The notes beneath the pieces are model-generated. The model had not been told where the DNA came from. It ran no database searches and saw only the letters and a program-made list of their open reading frames with translations. Positions 1 through 8,251 of a DNA stretch of 8,255 nucleotides are shown in pieces. The position numbers were made by a program, and so were the translations under genes. This DNA is from Comamonadaceae bacterium (GTDB taxonomy: Bacteria > Pseudomonadota > Gammaproteobacteria > Burkholderiales > Burkholderiaceae_C): the NCBI GenBank assembly GCA_947475495.1, contig CANJNX010000024.1, forward strand, positions 1 through 8,255, in the 5' to 3' direction. The first letter of the stretch is position 1. Each line of letters opens with the position of its first letter.

Positions 1-220
1 CGCGCTCCCTAACTTTGTGAAATTGGCGGAAGCCTACGGCCATGTTGGAATGCTCATTGAGCGCCCTGAAGATGTGGAACCCGCTTTGCGCGAGGCGCGG
101 CGTCTCAAAGACAGAACCGTGTTCATGGATTTCAGAACCGACCCCACAGAGAACGTATTCCCCATGGTGCAGGCGGGCAAGGGAATTACTGAGATGCTTT
201 TAGGGTCGGAAGATCTCTAA
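1..220 (+). CDS. ilvB: Acetolactate synthase large (catalytic) subunit, 3' end only
   Basis: This is the C-terminal tail (about 72 residues; first complete codon at base 2) of the thiamine-diphosphate-dependent catalytic subunit of acetohydroxyacid synthase. The enzyme condenses two pyruvates to acetolactate, or pyruvate with 2-ketobutyrate to acetohydroxybutyrate, the first common step of valine and isoleucine synthesis. The visible part carries the family's typical end: FVKLAEAYGHVGM, then a DPTENVFPMVQAGKGI block and a short LLGSEDL ending. The start and the ThDP/FAD-binding domains lie outside the window, so completeness cannot be judged. It is followed on the same strand by its regulatory subunit gene after 107 bases, which supports the assignment. 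The homologous name ilvI would also be acceptable. Confidence 0.93.
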   Translation, partial: ALPNFVKLAEAYGHVGMLIERPEDVEPALREARRLKDRTVFMDFRTDPTENVFPMVQAGKGITEMLLGSEDL

Positions 221-327
221 AAACCTCTATTGCGCAATTTACTAATTAACCTATCGACGAATCTATTGTTTGCCAAGCTTTGACGTTACCGCGTCGTGGG
301 GAGGGCAGCGAAAAGAGGGATCTATTT

Positions 328-1982
<1,655 letters not shown>

Positions 1983-1999
1983 TGCTGATGTGAGTATGC

Positions 2000-2032
2000 G
2001 CAAAAGGCCACTTCGGTGGCCTTTTGCTTTTT
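2000..2032 (+). terminator. Strong intrinsic terminator after ilvC
   Basis: A perfect 12-bp stem, 2000-2011 (GCAAAAGGCCAC) with 2016-2027, is closed by a TTCG loop flanked by C and G. This is the unusually stable cUUCGg tetraloop. TTTTT (2028-2032) follows, then a further T-rich stretch. It lies 17 bases after the ilvC stop and 92 bases before the pssA start, so it should end or strongly attenuate the ilvBNC transcript before pssA-leuA. Confidence 0.93.
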
Positions 2033-2039
2033 GTTGTTC

Positions 2040-2072
2040 GAAGTGGGTGCCAAGTCGTACACTTCAGACTTG
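2040..2072 (+). repeat. Two interlocking inverted repeats upstream of pssA
   Basis: CAAGTC (2051-2056) and GACTTG (2067-2072) form a perfect 6-bp inverted repeat around a 10-base loop. Inside that loop, CACTTC (2060-2065) is complementary to GAAGTG (2040-2045). The two pairings could form a pseudoknot or alternative stems in RNA, or mark a dimeric operator in DNA. The repeats sit between the ilvC terminator and pssA, where a promoter for pssA-leuA would be expected, but I see no convincing -35/-10 pair. The pattern is seen directly; the function is unknown. Confidence 0.3.
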
Positions 2073-2124
2073 AATGTTAATTATTGAAAGCCCGGGCCAA
2101 GAATGGTCAGGCTGAGGAAACTGT

Positions 2125-2940
2125 ATGAATAACGAATTGGAACCCATTACCTCCGACGAGGATATTGTTTTGGTGCGCAAGCCCAGAAAGGGAATCTATG
2201 TGCTCCCTAATTTATTCACCCTGGCGGCGCTCTTTGGCGGCTTTTACGCCATTGTGATGGCCATGCAAGGGCAGTTCATACAGTCTTCGATTGGCATTTT
2301 TTGCGCCATGGTGCTCGACAGTTTAGATGGACGCGTTGCCCGTATGACCAATACACAGAGTGCATTTGGCGAACAAATGGATTCCTTGTCCGACATGGTT
2401 TCTTTTGGCGCAGCGCCCGCATTGATTTCGTATGTATGGGTTCTCAATGGGCTAGGTAAGTGGGGCTGGTTTGCTGCGTTTGTGTACTGCGCTTGCGCTG
2501 CATTGCGCCTTGCACGCTTTAACGTCAATACCCATGTGGTTGATAAACGTTACTTCCAAGGCTTGCCTTCTCCAGCCGCTGCAGCTTTGGTCGCTGGCTT
2601 TATTTGGTGGTGCTCTGACACAGGTGTTGTTCCCGCAACGGTGGCGTGGTTTATGTTTGTATGGGTTTTGTATGCCGGTTTGACCATGGTGACCAATGTC
2701 CCGTTTTATAGCTTTAAAGATGTCAGCATGAAAAGAAGTGTTCCCTTCGCCGTCATCGTTCTCATCGCCTTGGGTATTGCAGTGATCAACATCGACCCAC
2801 CCACAGTGATGTTCGGTATTTTTGTGATGTATGGCGTCAGTGGTTATGTGGTGTATGCCGTGCGCCGCTTTAAAGGCTTGCATACCAGTGTCATCAGTAC
2901 CTCAACCGATGAACCCGATGAGCGTGGAATGCACAAGTGA
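2125..2940 (+). CDS. pssA: CDP-diacylglycerol-serine O-phosphatidyltransferase (phosphatidylserine synthase, integral-membrane type)
   Basis: Transfers phosphatidyl from CDP-diacylglycerol to L-serine, giving phosphatidylserine, the precursor of phosphatidylethanolamine. It acts in the inner membrane. The 271-residue protein has the complete CDP-alcohol phosphotransferase signature at 68-90: DG-x2-AR-x8-G-x3-D-x3-D, preceded by Asp65 and including Asp86 and Asp90. A QGLPSP motif typical of this subfamily is at 145-150. Hydrophobic segments at about 25-47, 52-66, 115-130, 150-167, 170-190, 205-224 and 228-246 indicate a multi-pass membrane protein. This differs from E. coli PssA, which belongs to the phospholipase D superfamily. 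GAGGAA (2114-2119) lies 5 bases before ATG. It is co-directional with leuA, 16 bases downstream, and so probably co-transcribed. No phosphatidylserine decarboxylase gene lies beside it here. Confidence 0.96.
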   Translation: MNNELEPITSDEDIVLVRKPRKGIYVLPNLFTLAALFGGFYAIVMAMQGQFIQSSIGIFCAMVLDSLDGRVARMTNTQSAFGEQMDSLSDMVSFGAAPALISYVWVLNGLGKWGWFAAFVYCACAALRLARFNVNTHVVDKRYFQGLPSPAAAALVAGFIWWCSDTGVVPATVAWFMFVWVLYAGLTMVTNVPFYSFKDVSMKRSVPFAVIVLIALGIAVINIDPPTVMFGIFVMYGVSGYVVYAVRRFKGLHTSVISTSTDEPDERGMHK

Positions 2941-2956
2941 AGTTTGGAGAATTGAC

Positions 2957-4495
2957 ATGACCGATAAATTGATTATTTTTGACACCACCTTGCGCGATGG
3001 TGAGCAGTCACCGGGTGCCTCGATGACGCGTGACGAAAAACTGCGTATTGCCAGGCAACTCGAACGTCTCAAGGTGGATGTGATTGAAGCGGGATTTGCA
3101 GCCAGTTCCAATGGGGACTTTGACGCAGTGCAACTGATTGCGAAAACGATCAAAGAATCAACCATCTGCTCGCTTGCGCGCGCAAATGACCGTGATATTT
3201 CCCGCGCTGCCGAAGCTCTCAAGGATGCAGCGCACAGTCGGATCCATACGTTCATTGCGACATCCGTGCTGCACATGGAAAAGAAGCTGCGTATGACGCC
3301 TGACCAAGTGTTTGAGCAAGCCAAGCAGTCGGTTCGCTTTGCCAAAAACTTGGTGGCCGACGTGGAGTTCAGCCCAGAAGATGGCTACCGCAGTGACCCT
3401 GATTTTTTATGCCGAGTGATAGAAGCAGTGATTACGGAGGGTGCAACCACCATCAACATTCCTGATACCGTGGGTTACGCCATTCCTGAGCTGTACGGAA
3501 ACTTTATTAAAAATCTGCGCGAGCGCGTTCCAAATTCTGACAAAGCGGTTTGGTCGGTTCACTGCCATAACGACTTAGGGATGGCGGTGGCAAACTCCTT
3601 GGCCGGTGTAAAGGTGGGCGGTGCAAGGCAAATTGAGTGCACGATCAACGGCTTGGGTGAGCGCGCAGGCAATTGCAGCTTAGAAGAAGTGGTCATGGCT
3701 ATCAAAACGCGCAAAGACTATTTCGGATTAAGCCTGGGTATCGATACCCAGCATATTTTGGCCAGTAGCCGCATGGTGAGCCAAACCACGGGGTTTGTGG
3801 TTCAGCCCAACAAAGCAGTCGTCGGTGCCAATGCCTTTGCGCATGCGTCTGGGATTCACCAAGATGGGGTCCTCAAAGCGCGCGACACCTATGAAATTAT
3901 GCGCGCAGAGGATGTGGGTTGGACCGCTAACAAAATTGTTTTGGGCAAGTTAAGCGGTCGCAATGCGTTCAAACAAAGATTGCAAGATTTAGGCGTTCAA
4001 ATGGAGAGTGAAGCCGATACCAATGCGGCATTTGCGCGTTTCAAAGAGCTCGCAGACCGTAAAACCGAGATTTATGACGAGGACATTTTGGCGCTCGTCA
4101 GTGATGAAAGTATTGCGCATGACAATGAGCAATTTGGATTCATCTCCTTGTCGCAACACAGCGAAACTGGTGAGCGTCCCCACGCGGAAATCGTCTTTAC
4201 CGTGGCTGGTAAAGAAGTCAAATCTTCATCAGACGGAAACGGCCCAGTGGATGCATCCCTTAAAGCGATTGAACTGCAAATCAAGAGTGGTGCTGAAATG
4301 GTGCTGTACTCCGTCAACGCCATCAGCGGATCAACTGAGAGCCAAGGCGAAGTGACCGTGCGCTTACAAAACAGTGGCCGTGTGGTCAACGGTACAGGTT
4401 CCGATCCTGATATCGTTGTGGCATCTGCCAAGGCCTATTTGAGTGCTTTGAACAAATTGCAAAGCAAAGCCGACCGCGTTGCGGCCCAAGGATAA
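2957..4495 (+). CDS. leuA: 2-isopropylmalate synthase
   Basis: Condenses acetyl-CoA with 2-ketoisovalerate, the valine precursor made through IlvBN, IlvC and IlvD, to 2-isopropylmalate, the first committed step of leucine synthesis. The 512-residue protein follows the E. coli LeuA layout. The HMGL-like TIM barrel opens with [13 protein letters not shown] (8-20). The metal ligands are Asp14, His202 and His204 (HCHND) and Asn239 (GERAGN). INIPDTVGY (167-175) and [12 protein letters not shown] (294-305) are also present. The C-terminal part (about 380-512) is the LeuA allosteric domain, with GNGPVDA (427-433), so leucine feedback is expected. ATG 2957 is chosen because GGAGA (2946-2950) lies 6 bases upstream and the protein then begins [17 protein letters not shown]. 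The frame is open back to 2831, but that stretch overlaps pssA and looks non-homologous. No clear terminator follows. Confidence 0.97.
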   Translation: MTDKLIIFDTTLRDGEQSPGASMTRDEKLRIARQLERLKVDVIEAGFAASSNGDFDAVQLIAKTIKESTICSLARANDRDISRAAEALKDAAHSRIHTFIATSVLHMEKKLRMTPDQVFEQAKQSVRFAKNLVADVEFSPEDGYRSDPDFLCRVIEAVITEGATTINIPDTVGYAIPELYGNFIKNLRERVPNSDKAVWSVHCHNDLGMAVANSLAGVKVGGARQIECTINGLGERAGNCSLEEVVMAIKTRKDYFGLSLGIDTQHILASSRMVSQTTGFVVQPNKAVVGANAFAHASGIHQDGVLKARDTYEIMRAEDVGWTANKIVLGKLSGRNAFKQRLQDLGVQMESEADTNAAFARFKELADRKTEIYDEDILALVSDESIAHDNEQFGFISLSQHSETGERPHAEIVFTVAGKEVKSSSDGNGPVDASLKAIELQIKSGAEMVLYSVNAISGSTESQGEVTVRLQNSGRVVNGTGSDPDIVVASAKAYLSALNKLQSKADRVAAQG

Positions 4496-4538
4496 TCAAA
4501 AGCCAAGGATTTTTAGTTGAAGTTTCTTTCGCAAGTGC

Positions 4539-4576
4539 TTGATTTTATGGATTTTTTGTTTAGAATCGAAAAAATC
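4539..4576 (+). promoter_or_regulatory. Sigma70-like promoter for pbpG, overlapped by an inverted repeat
   Basis: TTGATT (4539-4544) and TAGAAT (4561-4566), 16 bases apart, resemble -35 and -10 boxes and lie about 65 bases before the pbpG start. A perfect 8-bp inverted repeat, GATTTTTT (4550-4557) and AAAAAATC (4569-4576), brackets the -10 box and could be a regulator site, though A/T runs make chance pairing easy. Downstream, GGGAC (4590-4594) and GTCCC (4605-4609) could form a small hairpin in the leader RNA. Confidence 0.5.
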
Positions 4577-4629
4577 AGTGGAAACGGCAGGGACTTTCAG
4601 CCACGTCCCAGCCTGAACTTTGGAAGTTA

Positions 4630-5658
4630 ATGAAAAAAATTCTCGCAAACTTGGTCGTCATTTTGGGTTTGGTCTTTTCAGCAGGACCAGGCGCGCAGGC
4701 TGCCGTCACACACCAAAAAGCGAATGCGAAGAAACAGCGGATCATTAAAGCGCCCATGAAGATGGCTGCAAAAAATGCTGCTGGCAAACGCGCCAAAGTG
4801 AAGTTTGCCGCTATTCCTAAGCGCCCCTCTTTTGGTCAGACCGCAGGTCTGCATGCTTCGCAGGATTCTTTGGACTTGAAGTCCAGCGTGGCTTTTGTCA
4901 TTGACCAAGATACCAATGAAGTATTGTTTAAGAAAAATGAGCAAGCGGTGCTGCCCATTGCTTCTATTACTAAATTGATGACAGGTGTTTTGGTCACTGA
5001 AGCCAAGTTGCCTATGGATGAGATGATCACGATCACACAGGCCGATGTCGATATGGAAAAGGGCAGCAGCTCACGATTGGCAGTAGGGACAGAATTATCC
5101 CGTGGTGAACTCCTGCACTTGGCCTTGATGTCCAGTGAGAACCGTGCAGCGCACGCTCTGGGTCGGACCTACCCGGGCGGTTTAGCGACCTTTGTGGGCT
5201 TGATGAATACAAAGGCGAACAGCTTGGGAATGAGTGCGACCAATTACGTAGAACCCACAGGTTTATCAAGCAAAAATCAATCGAGTGCCAGAGATCTGGC
5301 AACTTTGGTGAGTTATGCCCACGCAGATGCCACTTTGCGAGAATTTTCAACATCTCCTGGCTACCAAGTGGCAGTAGGTCATAAAACTTTAAAGTACAAC
5401 ACCACCAATCGCTTGGTAAAAAGTCCGCTCTGGGATATTGGAATTCAAAAAACCGGTTACATCTCTGAGGCGGGTCAGTGCCTGGTCATGCAGGCCAAGG
5501 TATCTGGCCGCAGATTGATCATGGTGTTCTTGGATTCAGCCGGAAAATTTAGCCGCACAGCCGATGCGGAGCGCGTTCGGCGTTGGTTGGAGTCGGGCAC
5601 CTCCAAACTGTCACGTGCCACTCCGTCTGCAGGTAAATCAGGGCTGAAACCGTCCTAA
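4630..5658 (+). CDS. pbpG: D-alanyl-D-alanine endopeptidase, PBP7/8 type (peptidase S11)
   Basis: A periplasmic low-molecular-weight penicillin-binding protein that cleaves D-Ala-meso-DAP cross-links in peptidoglycan during wall remodelling. The 342-residue precursor has a signal peptide (MKK, hydrophobic 5-18, likely cleavage after AQA at 22-24). A lysine- and arginine-rich linker (about 29-66) could hold the enzyme near anionic wall polymers. The S11 domain (about 80-322) has all three active-site motifs: Ser112-I-T-Lys115 (nucleophile Ser112), Ser169-E-Asn171 and Lys274-T-Gly276. YISEAGQC after the KTG resembles PBP7 rather than the DacA/DacC carboxypeptidases. There is also no C-terminal amphipathic anchor domain, so endopeptidase is favoured over carboxypeptidase. 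GGAAG (4622-4626) gives a short-spaced ribosome site. It appears to have its own promoter and converges on the iclR-family gene, 16 bases from its stop. Confidence 0.9.
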   Translation: MKKILANLVVILGLVFSAGPGAQAAVTHQKANAKKQRIIKAPMKMAAKNAAGKRAKVKFAAIPKRPSFGQTAGLHASQDSLDLKSSVAFVIDQDTNEVLFKKNEQAVLPIASITKLMTGVLVTEAKLPMDEMITITQADVDMEKGSSSRLAVGTELSRGELLHLALMSSENRAAHALGRTYPGGLATFVGLMNTKANSLGMSATNYVEPTGLSSKNQSSARDLATLVSYAHADATLREFSTSPGYQVAVGHKTLKYNTTNRLVKSPLWDIGIQKTGYISEAGQCLVMQAKVSGRRLIMVFLDSAGKFSRTADAERVRRWLESGTSKLSRATPSAGKSGLKPS

Positions 5659-5675
5659 AAAGCCCTTCGGGATCT
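5658..5675 (-). terminator. Weak candidate terminator between convergent genes
   Basis: In the 16-base gap, the minus strand reads CCC-GAA-GGG-CTTTTT. This short stem with a T-run could be extended by an AG/CT pair across a two-base bulge. The plus-strand equivalent lacks a T-run. It may serve the iclR-family gene, but the stem is very short. Confidence 0.25.
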
Positions 5676-6454
5676 CAGCCACCTGTATACCCAAGCGCCT
5701 GAGAAATCTCTCTAGCGGTCTCTTTGAGTTTGGGTAACCAGTGATCGTCCATTCGGCCGGATGGGGCTGATATTGACAATCCCGCAACCAATTTCTCTTG
5801 GTCGTCGTAGATGCCAGCGGCCATACACCGCACGCCCAACTCTAGTTCTTCATTGTCATTGGCTTGGCCATATTGACGCACCTTAGAGAGCTCCCTCTCT
5901 AAATTCGATAATTCGGTGATGCTGTTTTTGGTATGGCCTTGTAAGCCCGTGCGCGTGGCATAGCTTCGCACGCGCTGTGGATCATCCGCAGCTAGAAAAA
6001 GCTTCCCAACCGATGTCAGATGCAAGGGGGCTCGCCCCCCGATGGCGCGAACCACTTGCATGCCGGAGCGTTCGCTGAAGGCGCGTTCCACATAAATGAT
6101 CTCATCGCCTTGGCGCATGCTCAGGTTGACAGGCTGTTGGGTGAGTTTATGCAGCTCGCGCATGGGCAACATGGCTGCATCACGCACATTGAGGCGGCCT
6201 TTGACTAAATTTCCCAATTCCAATAAACGCATACCCAGTCGGTAAACCCCCGCTTGCGGACGGTCTGCAAAGCGCCCGAGTACCAAGTCGTTAAGAATGC
6301 GGTGGGCTGTGGAAGGGTGTAAATCCGCTTTTTCGCTGATGTCTTTGAGCGTCATCGCTTCTTCGCGCGAGGCCAGAACATCAATGATCGTAAACATCCG
6401 TTCGATAACTTGCACCGAGGGGGTTAAGGAGCGGTCTGAATCTTTTTTAGTCAT
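5675..6454 (-). CDS. IclR-family transcriptional regulator
   Basis: A 259-residue DNA-binding regulator of the IclR family, which act as dimers or tetramers and usually control catabolic or transport genes and their own expression. The N-terminal winged helix-turn-helix (about 12-76) begins SVQVIERMFTIIDVLA, has the helix LKDISEKADL (36-45) and the recognition helix HPSTAHRILNDL (46-57), and ends in the wing GVYRLGMRLLELG. The effector domain (about 85-256) contains RAPLHLTSVGKLFLA (141-155), ELGVRCMAAGIYD (205-217) and GLSISAPSGRM (225-235), the usual IclR signatures. The effector is not identifiable. There is no clear ribosome-binding site before ATG 6454, but the next in-frame codons upstream include a stop and no other start. 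The neighbours (wall endopeptidase, aat-bpt) do not suggest a target, so it may act elsewhere. A palindrome upstream (6519-6533) is a candidate operator. Confidence 0.93.
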   Translation of the reverse strand: MTKKDSDRSLTPSVQVIERMFTIIDVLASREEAMTLKDISEKADLHPSTAHRILNDLVLGRFADRPQAGVYRLGMRLLELGNLVKGRLNVRDAAMLPMRELHKLTQQPVNLSMRQGDEIIYVERAFSERSGMQVVRAIGGRAPLHLTSVGKLFLAADDPQRVRSYATRTGLQGHTKNSITELSNLERELSKVRQYGQANDNEELELGVRCMAAGIYDDQEKLVAGLSISAPSGRMDDHWLPKLKETAREISQALGYTGG

Positions 6455-6518
6455 GGTGGCTTGGGGTAAACCGTATTATCGAGCACTAGGCCTTGACATT
6501 CTATGGACTTGATGCATT

Positions 6519-6533
6519 TGCGTTCCAAACGCA
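6519..6533. promoter_or_regulatory. 15-bp palindrome, candidate IclR-family operator
   Basis: TGCGTTCCAAACGCA is a perfect 6-bp inverted repeat with a 3-base spacer, 3 bases beyond the bpt stop and 64 bases upstream of the iclR-family start. Its length fits short IclR-family operators. It overlaps a weak minus-strand promoter reading (TTGGAA at 6528-6523, TAGAAT at 6503-6498, a long 19-base spacer). It could instead be a bpt transcript-end hairpin, but no T-run follows on the minus strand. Confidence 0.35.
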
Positions 6534-6536
6534 GAA

Positions 6537-7286
6537 TCATTTATCGATCGTCGTTAACGCCTTCCAAACACCATCTTTTAACAGTTCTAAGGGTTGAAAA
6601 TTTGTTTTGTAGTTCATTTTTTGGCTTTGCTCAATCCAATAACCCAAGTACAAATGTGACAGGTTCAAAGTCTGGGCTTGGTAAATTTGCCACAGTACGT
6701 TGTAAGTGCCGTAACTGGCTTTGTCATCGGGGTCAAAAAATGTATAAACAGCAGACAGGCCATTGTTCAAGACATCCAAAATAGAAACCATTTTGAGTGT
6801 GCCTGGGCTGTCGGTTTCACTGGGCTCTCGAAACTCTACAAGGCGAGAATTGACGCGACTTTGGAGCAGAAACTGGGTGTACTGCCCGACACTGTCCTCG
6901 TCCATTCCTCCGCCAGGGTGGCGGCTGTTTTGGTACCGCAGGTAAAGCGCGTAATGCTCCGGAGAAAATCCCAGATTAAGCACTCTCGATACCAGGTGCT
7001 TGTGTTGTTTCCAGGCACGGCGCTGGCTTCGGTCGGGCTGGAAGGCTTGCACTTGTACGCGCAATGCAATACAGGCCTGGCAGCCATCGCAGTTGGGGCG
7101 GTAAGTGAACATGCCACTTCGTCTAAATCCACTGGCAACGAGTTCTGAGTAGGTGCTGTTGTTAATTAAATGGCTTGGCGTTGCGACCTGTGAGCGCGCT
7201 TGTCGCGCTGGCAAGTAGCTGCATTCATAGGATGCAGTTGCGTAAAACTGCAGGGTTTGAAGTGGAAGGTCTTTGAGGTCAGTCAT
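6537..7286 (-). CDS. bpt: Aspartate/glutamate leucyltransferase (bacterial protein transferase, N-end rule)
   Basis: Transfers leucine from Leu-tRNA to proteins with N-terminal Asp or Glu, marking them for ClpS/ClpAP degradation (established for Vibrio Bpt; also annotated ate because it is related to eukaryotic arginyltransferase ATE1). The 249-residue protein has the family's N-terminal cysteine cluster: Cys22 (YECSYLP) plus Cys66, Cys69 and Cys72 (NCDGCQAC), flanked by [12 protein letters not shown] (53-64). The C-terminal GNAT-like half includes HPGGGMD (123-129), [11 protein letters not shown] (177-187), [11 protein letters not shown] (191-201) and LYLGYWI (212-218). It starts only 6 bases after the aat stop and has no good ribosome site of its own, so translational coupling to aat is likely. 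The two enzymes cover complementary N-terminal residues in one pathway. Confidence 0.95.
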   Translation of the reverse strand: MTDLKDLPLQTLQFYATASYECSYLPARQARSQVATPSHLINNSTYSELVASGFRRSGMFTYRPNCDGCQACIALRVQVQAFQPDRSQRRAWKQHKHLVSRVLNLGFSPEHYALYLRYQNSRHPGGGMDEDSVGQYTQFLLQSRVNSRLVEFREPSETDSPGTLKMVSILDVLNNGLSAVYTFFDPDDKASYGTYNVLWQIYQAQTLNLSHLYLGYWIEQSQKMNYKTNFQPLELLKDGVWKALTTIDK

Positions 7287-7292
7287 GGGAAC

Positions 7293-8039
7293 TCAGGGCG
7301 ACGACAAAATCTGATTCCAGTATAGAGGTGTAAATCGCCAGTCCACCGGGGGCAGTGCCTTAGCAGCCTGGACCTTGCGTAAAAAATCTGTTCTCCCAAT
7401 GGGGGCGGCTCCCAAACTGGCCAAATGGGTGGTATTTTGTTGGCAATCAATCCATGTCACGCCTTGTGCCTTGCACAAGCCCAAAAGTGCGGCGAGCGCG
7501 ATTTTCGATCCGTCAGGAACGGTCGTAAACATAGATTCGCCAAAAACGGCTTGGCCTAAAGAGATGCAGTACAAGCCAGCAACCAATTGTTGATTTTTCC
7601 AAACCTCAATGCTGTGGGCATACCCGCGCTGGTGCATGTCGATATAGGCTTGCACCATGGCAGGGACAATCCATGTCCCTGATTGCTGAATTCGAATCGC
7701 CTGAGCACACGATTGAATCACCTGCTCAAATGCAGTGTCTACGCGGATTTCAGAATCCGAATCTTGCGAAAATCGAAACAGGGTTTTCTTGAATGACCGG
7801 TGAAGAATAAAGTCATCTACTTTCAAAACCATGCGCGGTTCAGGGCTCCACCAGAGAATAGGTTGCCCCTCACTAAACCATGGAAAAATGCCTTGTCCAT
7901 AGGCGCTTTTGAGCGTATCCACATCTAAGGCTGCACCTGCTGCAAGCAGGCCAGGGGCGGTGGACTGCGCGCCCCAAGCCGAGTGCGCTGATGGAAAAGG
8001 CATCTGAGGCTCAAGCCACGGCAAGGGGTTTTCAGCCAT
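7293..8039 (-). CDS. aat: Leucyl/phenylalanyl-tRNA-protein transferase
   Basis: Transfers Leu or Phe from aminoacyl-tRNA to the N-terminus of proteins starting with Lys or Arg, creating a primary N-degron read by ClpS; cytoplasmic. The 248-residue protein has the full family pattern: GLLAAG (30-35), AYGQGIFPWF (46-55), ILWWSPEPRMVL (61-72), HRSFKKTL (80-87), GTWI (121-124), GYAHSIEVW (139-147), FGESMF (166-171) and WIDCQQNTTHLASLGA (196-211). Glu168, Asp198 and Gln200 align, by a constant offset of 12, with E. coli Glu156, Asp186 and Gln188, which are implicated in catalysis. The only ribosome-site match is AAGGG about 10 bases before ATG 8039. It is the first gene of an aat-bpt operon and is divergent from tRNA-Pro, with 97 bases between them. 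Confidence 0.97.
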   Translation of the reverse strand: MAENPLPWLEPQMPFPSAHSAWGAQSTAPGLLAAGAALDVDTLKSAYGQGIFPWFSEGQPILWWSPEPRMVLKVDDFILHRSFKKTLFRFSQDSDSEIRVDTAFEQVIQSCAQAIRIQQSGTWIVPAMVQAYIDMHQRGYAHSIEVWKNQQLVAGLYCISLGQAVFGESMFTTVPDGSKIALAALLGLCKAQGVTWIDCQQNTTHLASLGAAPIGRTDFLRKVQAAKALPPVDWRFTPLYWNQILSSP

Positions 8040-8121
8040 TTAGGGCAGGCCCTTGCAGTAGCCGATGTAAAAGGTGAAGGAATTTTTTGTGAGCATGGCT
8101 AGGCGGTGCGTTTCAGGCGGT

Positions 8122-8127
8122 TAGAAT
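8122..8127 (+). promoter_or_regulatory. Likely -10 box of the tRNA-Pro gene
   Basis: TAGAAT lies 9 bases before the mature tRNA 5' end, the right distance for a short precursor leader. No good -35 hexamer is visible 16-18 bases further upstream (CTAGGC or TAGGCG only), so the call rests on position and the -10 match. Confidence 0.45.
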
Positions 8128-8136
8128 ACCAGCTGT

Positions 8137-8213
<77 letters not shown>

Positions 8214-8219
8214 TTTATC

Positions 8220-8251
8220 ATGCCAAAGCTTCGTCTTTGGCATTTTCGTTT
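8220..8251 (+). terminator. Intrinsic terminator of tRNA-Pro
   Basis: ATGCCAAAG (8220-8228) pairs perfectly with CTTTGGCAT (8235-8243) around a CTTCGT loop, and TTT-CG-TTT follows. It begins 7 bases after the encoded CCA, so the tRNA is probably transcribed as a single-gene unit. Confidence 0.85.

Noticed and set aside
229..238. Palindrome ATTGCGCAAT in the ilvB-ilvN gap
   Set aside because: A perfect 10-bp palindrome, but short, with no promoter or partner site nearby. It is expected by chance at this length in a window this size or slightly larger.
2090..2097. GCCCGGGC palindrome before pssA
   Set aside because: An 8-bp self-complementary GC word with no supporting context; treated as chance.
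4486..4510. Direct repeat CCAAGGAT (4486-4493 and 4503-4510) across the leuA stop codon
   Set aside because: Only 8 bases and two copies, with no flanking inverted repeats or other sign of an insertion or attachment site.
6493..6520. Plus-strand TTGACA in the bpt-iclR gap as a -35 box
   Set aside because: No acceptable -10 box lies 16-18 bases downstream, and no plus-strand gene follows until tRNA-Pro.
6678..7148. 156-codon open frame on the plus strand opposite bpt
   Set aside because: It is antisense to bpt, which has complete family motifs, and its own translation has no recognisable pattern.
8042..8053. AGGGCAGGCCCT hairpin just before the aat start as a translational switch
   Set aside because: The stem is at most 4-5 bp with a very small loop and no alternative fold. 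It may slightly hinder the AAGGG ribosome site but does not support a riboswitch or thermosensor call.
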